The position numbers were made by a program, and so were the translations under genes. Source: CAZXNF01 sp050741255 (GTDB taxonomy: Bacteria > Pseudomonadota > Gammaproteobacteria > Burkholderiales > SG8-41). From it: a stretch of DNA of 23,998 bases. The notes below the pieces were generated by a model. The model was given only the letters and a program-made list of their open reading frames with translations, searched no databases and had not been told where the DNA came from. Shown here piece after piece: positions 14,203-21,566 of the stretch; positions within the stretch are counted from its first letter, which is position 1, and every line of letters starts with the position of its first letter. The stretch covers positions 1-23,998 of the forward strand of contig JBOIEQ010000062.1 of the NCBI GenBank assembly GCA_050741255.1. Reading direction: 5' to 3'.

Positions 14203-14826
14203 ATGCGCGTAGTCCTCATCGCCAACCCCAAAGGCGGCTGCGGCAAGACCACCCTGTCGGTCAATCTGGCCGGCGCGCTCGCGCAACGCGGCGACAAGGT
14301 CACGTTGTGGGATCTCGACCGCCAGAAGTCCGCGCTCGAATGGCTGCAACTGCGGTCCCCTGAGCTGCCGGCGATCCGCCGTCTGGATGCGAAGGACGGG
14401 GACGATCTCCCGAAAGGCCGCAAGGGCGGGTGGCTCGTCATGGACAGCCCGGCCGGTCTGCACGGCAAGAACCTGCGCCATGCGGTGAAACCGGTGGACA
14501 AGGTGCTGGTGCCGATCCAGCCATCGCTCTTCGACATGGCGGCGACGCGCGACTTCCTCGCGGTGCTGCACGAGGAACACCTGGTGCGGAAGAAGAAGGG
14601 TTTCATCGGCATCGTCGGCATGCGGGTGGACCCGCGCACACGGGCGGCGGCGACGCTGGAGGCTTTCCTCAAGCAGTTCGACCTGCCGGTGGTGACCTTC
14701 CTGCGCGATACCGTGACTTACGCCAACGCAGCGTTCCAGGGGCGCAGCCTGTTCGACCTGCCACCGTACCTCACCGAGCAGGACCGCGCGCAGTGGGCGC
14801 CGCTGCTCGAATGGCTGGACGAATGA
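14203..14826 (+). CDS. Orphan ParA-family ATPase
   Basis: This 207-residue protein is a small ParA/MinD-type ATPase. The deviant Walker A is PKGGCGKTT (residues 9-17) with signature Lys10. The A' motif is LWDLDRQKSALEWL, and the switch II region is WLVMDSPAGLHG. Hallmark residues continue with VLVPIQPSLFDMAATRDFL. It lacks an N-terminal DNA-binding domain and no parB follows it, so it is unlike the chromosomal partition operon. Its position directly after scpAB hints at chromosome organisation or positioning of some other cargo, but this is inference. It has no ribosome binding site and may be read from a leaderless message. Confidence 0.9.
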   Translation: MRVVLIANPKGGCGKTTLSVNLAGALAQRGDKVTLWDLDRQKSALEWLQLRSPELPAIRRLDAKDGDDLPKGRKGGWLVMDSPAGLHGKNLRHAVKPVDKVLVPIQPSLFDMAATRDFLAVLHEEHLVRKKKGFIGIVGMRVDPRTRAAATLEAFLKQFDLPVVTFLRDTVTYANAAFQGRSLFDLPPYLTEQDRAQWAPLLEWLDE

Positions 14827-14837
14827 GGCGCTGAAAA

Positions 14838-14861
14838 CGCGCTACGCGACCGCGTAGTGCG
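14838..14861 (-). terminator. Intrinsic terminator of the leftward operon, overlapping the aminotransferase stop
   Basis: An inverted repeat around 14842-14857 (CTACGCG / CGCGTAG) extends outward with three more pairs and one G-T, giving an 11-bp stem and a tiny loop. On the minus strand it is followed directly by TTTT (14837-14834). The aminotransferase stop codon is within the stem. The plus strand has no T-run after it. Confidence 0.6.
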
Positions 14862-16011
14862 CGCGCAGGCGGCGCATCGCCTCCGCCAGCGTCGCGTCGT
14901 CGCAGGCCAGCGACAGCCTGAGGTGCCCCGCGCCGGCGGCGCCGAACGCGCTGCCCGGCAGCACCGCGATCCCGAGGGTCGTCAGCCATTCCTCCGCCAC
15001 CTGCTTGTCGTCGCGATCACCCACGGACGGGAACACGTAAAACGTGGCGGGTGGCACCGGGCAGGAGAAACCCGGGAGTTTCGCGATCGTTTCCGCGGTG
15101 AGATGCTGGCGGCGGCGGAAGCGCTCCGCATTCACGGCGACCATCTCCTCTGGCAGCGCGAGCGCGGCGACGGAAGCCGATTGCAGAAAGGGCGGCACGC
15201 AGTAAATGGAATGCTGCACCACCTTCATCAGCGGCTTGATCACCGCCTTGGGCGCGGCGAGGAAGCCGATGCGCCAGCCGGTCATCCCGTAGGTCTTCGA
15301 GAAACTGTCGCACACGAGCGTGCGCGCCTGCGCGCCGGGTAGCGTCTGCAGGAAGGAGAAGGCCTCGAAGCAGAGGTCGGAATACACCTGGTCGAACAGC
15401 AGCCACAGGTTGTGCCGTTCGGCGATCGCCAGCAGGCCTTTCAGTTCGGCTTGCGGAATGATGCGGCCGGTCGGATTGCAGGGGGAGTTCAGGATGATCG
15501 CGCGCGTCTTCGCGGTCACGGCGGCGGCGACCTGGTCGAGCGGAATGCGGTCGAGCGCCGGCACGAACACCGGCGTGCCGCCCGCGAGCTGCACGCAGGG
15601 CCCATAGCTGACCCAGCCGGGATCGAGCACGATCACCTCGTCGCCGGGCGAGACGGTGCCCATCAGCGCCATGTAGACCGCGAACTTGCCGCCCGGCGTG
15701 ACGATGATTTCATCGGCGGCGTAATGCGCGCCCGAGCGGCGGGCGATGCGCGCGGCGATGGCTTCGCGCAACGCCGGTAGTCCTTGCGCGGGGCCGTAGC
15801 GCGTCTGGCTGCCGTCGCGCATGGCGCGGTGCGCGGCTTCGATAATCTCCGGCGGCGTGTCGAGGTTGGGATCGCCGCTTGCGAGCGGGAGGATCTCCTT
15901 GCCCTCGGCGCGCGCCTTCCGGATGCGTTCGGACATTTCGACGGTGGCGGAAGGGGCGATGCCGGCGACGCGTGGACTGAGCGGAGGTGTTGCAGGGGAC
16001 TGCGTATTCAT
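14842..16011 (-). CDS. PLP-dependent class I/II aminotransferase
   Basis: This 389-residue fold-type I aminotransferase shows LASGDPNLDTPPEIIEAAH near residue 45, RYGPAQGLPALREAIA near 70, and NSPCNPTGRIIPQ, with DQVYSDL after it. SFSKTYGMTGWRIGF contains the PLP Schiff-base lysine, about Lys239. The order and length fit the aspartate aminotransferase-like group Ib. The amino donor and keto-acid partner cannot be assigned. ATG 16011 starts 7 bases after the stop of the lipoprotein gene. No strong Shine-Dalgarno is visible, but the tight packing suggests it is the last gene of the leftward operon. An upstream in-frame ATG at 16074 would overlap the lipoprotein gene and add an unlikely leader. 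Confidence 0.92.
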   Translation of the reverse strand: MNTQSPATPPLSPRVAGIAPSATVEMSERIRKARAEGKEILPLASGDPNLDTPPEIIEAAHRAMRDGSQTRYGPAQGLPALREAIAARIARRSGAHYAADEIIVTPGGKFAVYMALMGTVSPGDEVIVLDPGWVSYGPCVQLAGGTPVFVPALDRIPLDQVAAAVTAKTRAIILNSPCNPTGRIIPQAELKGLLAIAERHNLWLLFDQVYSDLCFEAFSFLQTLPGAQARTLVCDSFSKTYGMTGWRIGFLAAPKAVIKPLMKVVQHSIYCVPPFLQSASVAALALPEEMVAVNAERFRRRQHLTAETIAKLPGFSCPVPPATFYVFPSVGDRDDKQVAEEWLTTLGIAVLPGSAFGAAGAGHLRLSLACDDATLAEAMRRLRAHYAVA

Positions 16012-16018
16012 GTCGGGT

Positions 16019-16966
16019 TTATCCGGTGGTGGTTCTGGCAGCGGGTGCTCGTGGATACAAGCCCCAGCTGCCACGCGAATACAGCATGAGTTGCGGACTC
16101 AATGCGCCACGATAGCCCTGGTAGTGATTGTCCACGGCTTTGCGCAGCGCTTCCACGGCGTTGCCGTCCGCCGCATCGGCAAGAAATACGGTATTGGATG
16201 ACGGCATCCCGATCAACAGGTCTTTCGCACGAAGTTTCGCCGCCAGTTCCGCCACGCGTTCGGGGATCAGCAGTTCGGAGGAGGCGAGGAAGTGGCTGCG
16301 AACGTAGTGCACGCCCGGATGACCGGGCAGTGGTGCCAGGGTCGGGGGGGTGGTCAGCCTCTCCAGATTCTGTCGTGCACGGGCGTCGAGTTGGCTCGCA
16401 GGCAGTTTCAGGGTGCGCAGCAACGCCGCATTGACCGGACGGCCGGTGCCCTGCCTGACCTCGTAATAGGTCACGACCAGGTCTCCGACCAAATCCCGGG
16501 CGTAAGGCAATTCCGTTCCAGAGGCTTCGGCAGGGGCACGATCGGTCTCCTGCGCGGCGGTTGCTACGAGGAACCTGCCGAGCTTTTCGCGCGTCGTGAT
16601 CACGGGACGCAGCAGGTCGGGCGAGGATGGCTCCTGGGAAGGGTCGATGCTCTCCAGCATCACGATCAGGAGGCGGTCTGCGGCACCCCCGCACCGGCGA
16701 GGCTCCTGTTTACAGGTGGCCTGCACGCTTTCGAGGTCGAGTATCTGGCGCACCCCGTCGGGATGAATGACCTCGATTCCGTTATCCGACAGATCGTTGA
16801 TGGTGGCGCCGGCAAAGCGTTCCGTAATCCTTTTCTTGACGAAGCCGCGCACGCTGTCGGGATCGGTCTTCATGCAACCCGTCATCGATGCGAGCGCCAG
16901 CGCTGCCAGGAGGATGGCGATCCCCCCCAACGCCGCGCTGGGGAACACGGACGCGGTTCCGTTCAT
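16019..16966 (-). CDS. Probable lipoprotein with a DUF1444-like domain
   Basis: This 315-residue protein starts with a lipoprotein-type signal: a hydrophobic stretch at residues 11-28 ending SMTGC, with Cys31 as the predicted lipidated residue (the -3 Met is unusual). The body reads VRGFVKKRITERFAG, then GIEVIHPDGVRQILDLESV, later LLRPVITTREKLGRFLV, DLVVTYYEVRQGTGRPVN and LLIGMPSSNTVFLADA. This block order resembles DUF1444 (YtpQ-type) proteins, a family without a settled function. The match is by eye and moderate. Its ATG overlaps the stop of the VWA gene (ATGA), so it is translated together with the ATPase/VWA pair. An envelope lipoprotein coupled to a cytoplasmic chaperone pair is notable. 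Confidence 0.75.
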   Translation of the reverse strand: MNGTASVFPSAALGGIAILLAALALASMTGCMKTDPDSVRGFVKKRITERFAGATINDLSDNGIEVIHPDGVRQILDLESVQATCKQEPRRCGGAADRLLIVMLESIDPSQEPSSPDLLRPVITTREKLGRFLVATAAQETDRAPAEASGTELPYARDLVGDLVVTYYEVRQGTGRPVNAALLRTLKLPASQLDARARQNLERLTTPPTLAPLPGHPGVHYVRSHFLASSELLIPERVAELAAKLRAKDLLIGMPSSNTVFLADAADGNAVEALRKAVDNHYQGYRGALSPQLMLYSRGSWGLYPRAPAARTTTG

Positions 16967-19101
16967 GTGGTGAGCCGCCGGTAGATCTCCGCGACCTTCA
17001 TCGGCAGCCGCCCGATTTCGTCGACCAGCGTCCAGTTCGCGGCGCCGTAGAGGTGCGGCAGGTAGTCGCGTGCTTCCTTGTCGATGGTGATGCAGAACGG
17101 GTGGATGCCGTGGCGATGGGCTTCGTGCAGGGCCTGCCGGGTGTCCTCGATGCCGTACTCGCCGCGGTAGTGATCGCTGTAGTCGTCGGGCTTGCCATCG
17201 GACAGCGTGATGAGCAGCTTGGTGCGCGCTTCCACCCGGTCGAGCAGCGAGGACAGATGGCGGATGGCCGCCCCCATGCGGGTGTAATCCTGTGCCTTGA
17301 TGCCGGCGATGCGGCCGCGCACGGTGTCCGAATACGGCTCGTCGAAGCGCTTGATGCGGTAAATCTCGCAGCGCTGGCGGGTGACGCCGGAAAAGCCGTA
17401 GATCGCGTAGCGGTCGCCGAGTACCTCCAGGGCCGCGCACAGCAGGACGAGCGCTTCGCGCTCGGCGTCGTTGATCCAGCCCTTGGTCGAGCCGCTCATG
17501 TCCACCATGAACATCACGGCCATGTCGCGTTCGGCCTTCTTGCGTTTCACCATCAGGCGGTCGCTCAGTTCCGCGCCCGTGCGCAGGTCGATGCTGGCGG
17601 CCACGACGGCATCGAGGTCGAGATCGTCGCCTTCCGGCTGCGCCCGGAGCAGCTTGTCTTCGCCGCGGAGCTGTTCGAAGGTGCGCTTCAGCTGCCGGAC
17701 CTGCGGCGCGTACTTGGCCAGCGTCAGGTCCACGAAATCGGGGTCGACCGCGCGGACGTCGGTTTCGCGCAGCGTGCACCAGTGCTTGCGGTAATGGCGG
17801 CGCTGGCAGTCCCATTCGTCGTAGCGGAAGATGCGCGCGCCGCGCGCCGGGGCATGGGCCGCTGCGTCGGCGGGCGGCTCGCCGTCGTAATTCCGGTCGG
17901 GATGGTAGTCATCCGGCGCGGGCGTGAGGTAGTCGTCCGGGATCGTGCCGAAATCCTGTTCGATCGAATCGAGCAGGCGCATGACGTGCTCCGGCGGCCG
18001 GACCTGCGCGCCACCGAGCTGCAGCCGGTAGCGCGACGGATGCCCCGGATCGGGCGCGGGTTTCTGCACGTTGAAACGCGCCGGGGCTTCGCCCTGGCCC
18101 GTGGCCTCGTCGCCGGCGTGCTCGGGCGGCGCCGGGGGCAGCGCGCCGGCCAGTTCGCCCAGCGCCTGCTGCAGCGCCGTTTTCTCGTGCTCGATGCGTT
18201 CGGTGCGCGCCCGCGCGGCGCGGTCGAGGCGCAGCGCGCCCATCCAGAACCAGTAGTCAGGCGCCAGTTCGGCGTACAGCGTGGCGAGCACGGCGAGGCT
18301 GTCCGCGGCGGTGGCCTCGGGCCGCAGCAGCGCGGCGCAGGCGGGATGCGGCAGCGGACGCTCGCCGCGCAGCGCGTTCAGCTCGCGCGCGAGTCCCGGC
18401 AGCAGGCGCGCGATCACGGCATCGAGCCGGATCGCCTCCAGCAACTGGAACAGGGTGGCGGCCCGCGCGGGATCGGCGTAGGCCGCGAGCACGGCGCCGG
18501 CGTCCACGTTGAAGGTGCCGTAGCGGGTCTGCGCCCACAGATGGGTGGCGAGTCCCTTCCAGGCCAGAAAATTCTGCTCGCGCGTGGCGAACTGCGCCAT
18601 CGCCGGCGGCAGATACAGCGTATCGGTGTCGGTCCACCCGTCGCCCGGATCCGTCTCCGCGAGCCGCAGCCGCCGTCCGGACAGCCCGCACAGGAACAGC
18701 TCCAGCACGGCTTTCACCTCTGCCAGCGTGACCATGCCTGCGCCCTGCGTGCCGAAGCGTGCGGCGTCGTGCAGGGCGGCAATGCCGACGGCGAGGCCCT
18801 CACGGTCGTAGGTATCCAGCACGTGTACGACCCAGGCCTCCGTGCCCCGTGCGTCCAGCCGCTCGAGCACCGCCGGCGCGCTGGCAGCGAACTGGTAGGC
18901 GAGTTCGTGGTTGGTGCGGCACAGCACACCGGTCCAGTGCAGAGCCAGGGTCTGCGCGGCGGCCGGGAGCGCGGCCAGCGCCTCGGCCAGAAGCCGGCTG
19001 GTGCGGCGCGCGGAGAGCACCGGATTCAGCAGCGCGCTGAGATCCGCATCCAGTGCCGCCGCGGTGCGCGGCGCTTCAGAACAGGGCGGCGGCGAGCTCA
19101 T
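16963..19101 (-). CDS. VWA-domain protein, NorD/CbbO type
   Basis: This protein of about 712 residues has a long helical N-terminal region and a C-terminal von Willebrand A domain from about residue 528. MFMVDMSGSTKGW contains the metal-ion-dependent adhesion site (DxSxS), and LLITLSDGKPDDYSD supplies the later Asp. NorD and CbbO pair with MoxR ATPases (NorQ, CbbQ) to remodel or activate nitric oxide reductase or RuBisCO. Neither target gene is seen here. ATG 19101 overlaps the ATPase gene by 26 bases; ATG 19128 would overlap by 53 and add nine residues. Neither has a clear ribosome site. The middle (residues about 270-400) is rich in Asp, Pro and Tyr (DYLTPAPDDYHPDRNYDGE). Confidence 0.9.
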   Translation of the reverse strand: MSSPPPCSEAPRTAAALDADLSALLNPVLSARRTSRLLAEALAALPAAAQTLALHWTGVLCRTNHELAYQFAASAPAVLERLDARGTEAWVVHVLDTYDREGLAVGIAALHDAARFGTQGAGMVTLAEVKAVLELFLCGLSGRRLRLAETDPGDGWTDTDTLYLPPAMAQFATREQNFLAWKGLATHLWAQTRYGTFNVDAGAVLAAYADPARAATLFQLLEAIRLDAVIARLLPGLARELNALRGERPLPHPACAALLRPEATAADSLAVLATLYAELAPDYWFWMGALRLDRAARARTERIEHEKTALQQALGELAGALPPAPPEHAGDEATGQGEAPARFNVQKPAPDPGHPSRYRLQLGGAQVRPPEHVMRLLDSIEQDFGTIPDDYLTPAPDDYHPDRNYDGEPPADAAAHAPARGARIFRYDEWDCQRRHYRKHWCTLRETDVRAVDPDFVDLTLAKYAPQVRQLKRTFEQLRGEDKLLRAQPEGDDLDLDAVVAASIDLRTGAELSDRLMVKRKKAERDMAVMFMVDMSGSTKGWINDAEREALVLLCAALEVLGDRYAIYGFSGVTRQRCEIYRIKRFDEPYSDTVRGRIAGIKAQDYTRMGAAIRHLSSLLDRVEARTKLLITLSDGKPDDYSDHYRGEYGIEDTRQALHEAHRHGIHPFCITIDKEARDYLPHLYGAANWTLVDEIGRLPMKVAEIYRRLTT

Positions 19102-19906
19102 CGATGGCGCGCAGCATTTCCGGGTCATCGGTGAGCGCCCGGGAAACGGCGGCCGAGCAGGCGGTGCGAGGCGGGATGCCGCGCGCGATCAGCTTGGCGG
19201 CGTGCACCAGCAGGCGCGTGGATGCCCCCTCATCGAGCCCGTTGCCTTTCAGGTTGCGCGTCATGTCCGCCAGCCGCAGCAGGCGGTCGGTCTGTTCCCC
19301 GTCCAGCCCGGACTCGGCCATGACGATTTTTTTCTCCAGCGCCGGCTGCGGATAGGCGAACTCGATGGCGACAAAGCGCTGGCGCGTGCTTTGCTTAAGC
19401 TCCTTGAGAACAGATTGGTAGCCGGGGTTGTACGACATGACGAGCACGAATTCGGGCGGCGCCTGCAGCAGTTCACCGTGTTTTTCCATCGGCAGCATGC
19501 GCCGGTCGTCGGCCAGGGGATGAATCACCACCGTGGTGTCCTTGCGCGCCTCGACCACTTCGTCGAGGTAGCAGATGGCGCCCTCGCGCACCGCGCGGGC
19601 GAGGGGGCCATCCATCCAGACCGTTTCGCCGGCGGTGATGAGGTAGCGGCCGACCAGGTCCGCCGCGGTCAGGTCGTCGTGGCAGGACACGGTCAGCAGC
19701 GGACGCTGCAGGCGCCAGGCCATGGTCTCGATGAAGCGGGTTTTGCCGCAGCCGGTCGGACCCTTCAGCAGCACCGGCAGGCGGGCCGCCTGGGCGGCGT
19801 CGAACAGGGCGACTTCCTCGCCTACCGGCTCGTAATAGGGTTCGCGTTCGATGCGGCGGAGGGCGGACGGGAGGTTGCGGGCAGCGAGGGCGGCGACCTT
19901 GGACAT
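19076..19906 (-). CDS. MoxR-type AAA+ ATPase, CbbQ/NirQ/NorQ/GpvN family
   Basis: This 276-residue AAA+ protein begins with REPYYEPVGEEVALFDAA, a CbbQ/NorQ hallmark. GPTGCGKT (Walker A, residues 49-56) and AICYLDEVVEA (Walker B) follow, with VLVMSYNPGYQSVLKEL (sensor 1) and STRQRF (arginine finger region) after them. CbbQ and NorQ form hexamers that act with a VWA partner to activate a metalloenzyme. The VWA partner gene overlaps its 3' end, so the unit is conserved. It is the first gene of a leftward run that ends in an aminotransferase. The upstream gap (19907-20069) contains only a weak -10-like sequence on this strand. The client enzyme is not visible in the window. Confidence 0.92.
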   Translation of the reverse strand: MSKVAALAARNLPSALRRIEREPYYEPVGEEVALFDAAQAARLPVLLKGPTGCGKTRFIETMAWRLQRPLLTVSCHDDLTAADLVGRYLITAGETVWMDGPLARAVREGAICYLDEVVEARKDTTVVIHPLADDRRMLPMEKHGELLQAPPEFVLVMSYNPGYQSVLKELKQSTRQRFVAIEFAYPQPALEKKIVMAESGLDGEQTDRLLRLADMTRNLKGNGLDEGASTRLLVHAAKLIARGIPPRTACSAAVSRALTDDPEMLRAIDELAAALF

Positions 19907-20009
19907 GACGGACCGGTGGGTGGAAAAAAGGGGAAAAAGGCGGGCTGCGGAGGGGGCAAGATTAGCACGCGCTTCCGGGCGCCGACCCTCCTGCGGGCAC
20001 GCGATTTGC

Positions 20010-20018
20010 TGCTATGAT
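20010..20018 (+). promoter_or_regulatory. Extended -10 promoter candidate for the RND efflux operon
   Basis: TGCTATGAT has the TGN extension plus TATGAT (one mismatch from TATAAT). It ends 51 bases before ATG 20070, giving a leader of about 45 nt. No good -35 is present. No regulator gene lies next to the operon in the window. Confidence 0.45.
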
Positions 20019-20069
20019 GCGCGCGCGCAACTGCCTGAACCTGCACCCGAAACCACCTCAATCCCGCCC

Positions 20070-21566
20070 ATGTTGAAGATCCCGCTTGTGGGGGTGCCCA
20101 GCGTACCTGCACACGCCGCTGGAGGCGTATTGCGTCTCGCCGTGGTGAGTCTGCTGTGGACTTCCGCGGCGCTGGCGGGTGTTGTTCACGCGCAGGCGTT
20201 TCTCGGCCGTATCGATCCTTTCAATACCGATGCCGGCGTCTCGACAGCGCCGAACCTGCGCTGGGAGTCGAAGGATGCGTTGCCGATGGTGCCGAAGCCG
20301 CCCGCGCCGGAACTGCCGCGGACCGACGCGCCGCTGAGCCTTCCCGAACTGACGGAACTGGCGTTGCGGAACAACCCCGTGACGCGCCAGGCCTGGTTCG
20401 CCGCGCTGGCCGCCGCCGCGGGCATCGGCATCGAGCAGGCCCAGCGTCTGCCGCAGATCAGTGCCAACTACAACTGGCAGCGCGGGGAGTCCAGCGGGCA
20501 GACCGGGACCCAGGTCAACTGGATCACGCGCTGGGGCCCGTCCATCACCCTGTCCTATCTGCTGCTGGATTTCGGGGCCTCCGCCAACCAGGTGCGGGCG
20601 GCCGAGTTCACGACCCTGGCCGCCGCGCTGTCCCAGAACCGTGTGTTGCAGAACGTGGTGTTCCAGACCGAGCAGGCCTATTACACGTTGCTCGGTTCCG
20701 ACGCGCTGGTGCGCTCCAACGAGCTGTTTCTCAAGAGCGTGATGACCTCGCTGGACGCCACGCAACGGCGCCGCGAGGCGGGCCTGGCGACCGTGGCCGA
20801 CGTCTACCGCGCGGAAACGCAGGTGGCGCAGGCGCAGCTGAACCTCACGCGCAGCCGCGGCGACAAGGAAAAGTCGCGCGGGGCGCTGGCCTCGACCCTG
20901 GGCCTGCCGGTCAATGCGCTGCCCCCCGTTCAGCTGCTGGACGGCGAACCGCGCGTCGGCGAAACCAAAGAGTCGCTCAACGAACTGCTGGCGCGCGCCA
21001 AGGGCACGCGCCCCGACCTGATCGCCGCCGAGGCGCAGACCCAGGCCGCGAAGGCGAATGCCGTCGCGGCCGCCCGCGCGGCGCTGCCGACGATCACGGT
21101 TTCCGCCACCAACGGCACGACGATCTACAACGGCAACCGACCCACCACCGACACCAACATCCTGCTGTTCTCTCTCAACATCCCGCTGTTCCGCGGCTTC
21201 GGCGATACCTATGCGATTCGCCAGGCCGAGGCGCGCGCGTCGCAGGCCGCCGCCGCGCGCGACGTGCTGTACCAGCAGACGGAACTGGAAGTGTGGCAGT
21301 CCTACTACGATGTCCAGACCGCGGCGGACGGCATCAAAAGCACGGCGGTGCAGGTGCGTGCGGCGGAGCAGACCTCCGAGGCTACGCTGGCGCGCTACAA
21401 GGCGGGTTTCGGTTCGCTGCTCGACCTGATCACCGCGCAGGTCGATGAATCCAACGCCCGCGTGCAGAGGATCCAGTCCTTCCTCGACTGGTTCACCGCG
21501 GTGGCGCGGCTCTATTACTCGGTCGGTGTCAACGACACCATGGTGCAGGCGATCCAGCAAAGATGA
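20070..21566 (+). CDS. TolC-family outer membrane efflux protein
   Basis: This 498-residue protein carries a signal peptide, with the hydrophobic segment LRLAVVSLLWTSAALAGVV ending near AQA around residue 44. Two outer membrane efflux repeats follow. Features include LPELTELALRNNPVTRQAWF, LSYLLLDFGASANQVRAAE, the RREAGLATVADVYRAETQVA coiled-coil segment, and in the second repeat FSLNIPLFRGFGDTYAIRQA and ARYKAGFGSLLDLITAQ. Trimers of this family form the outer membrane channel and long periplasmic tunnel. The gene overlaps the adaptor gene by ATGA. ATG 20070 is chosen because the signal peptide begins there; an upstream in-frame start would add a non-conserved Arg-rich stretch. The substrate is unknown. 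Confidence 0.9.
   Translation: MLKIPLVGVPSVPAHAAGGVLRLAVVSLLWTSAALAGVVHAQAFLGRIDPFNTDAGVSTAPNLRWESKDALPMVPKPPAPELPRTDAPLSLPELTELALRNNPVTRQAWFAALAAAAGIGIEQAQRLPQISANYNWQRGESSGQTGTQVNWITRWGPSITLSYLLLDFGASANQVRAAEFTTLAAALSQNRVLQNVVFQTEQAYYTLLGSDALVRSNELFLKSVMTSLDATQRRREAGLATVADVYRAETQVAQAQLNLTRSRGDKEKSRGALASTLGLPVNALPPVQLLDGEPRVGETKESLNELLARAKGTRPDLIAAEAQTQAAKANAVAAARAALPTITVSATNGTTIYNGNRPTTDTNILLFSLNIPLFRGFGDTYAIRQAEARASQAAAARDVLYQQTELEVWQSYYDVQTAADGIKSTAVQVRAAEQTSEATLARYKAGFGSLLDLITAQVDESNARVQRIQSFLDWFTAVARLYYSVGVNDTMVQAIQQR

Noticed and set aside
14203..14826. Chromosomal parAB partition locus
   Set aside because: No parB follows, no parS-like palindromes were noticed, and the ATPase is smaller than chromosomal ParA.
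16888..19134. 748-codon plus-strand frame opposite the VWA gene
   Set aside because: The minus strand encodes a recognisable VWA protein with metal-site motif. The plus frame has low-complexity Arg/Gly/Val composition and no domain, so it is a high-GC shadow.
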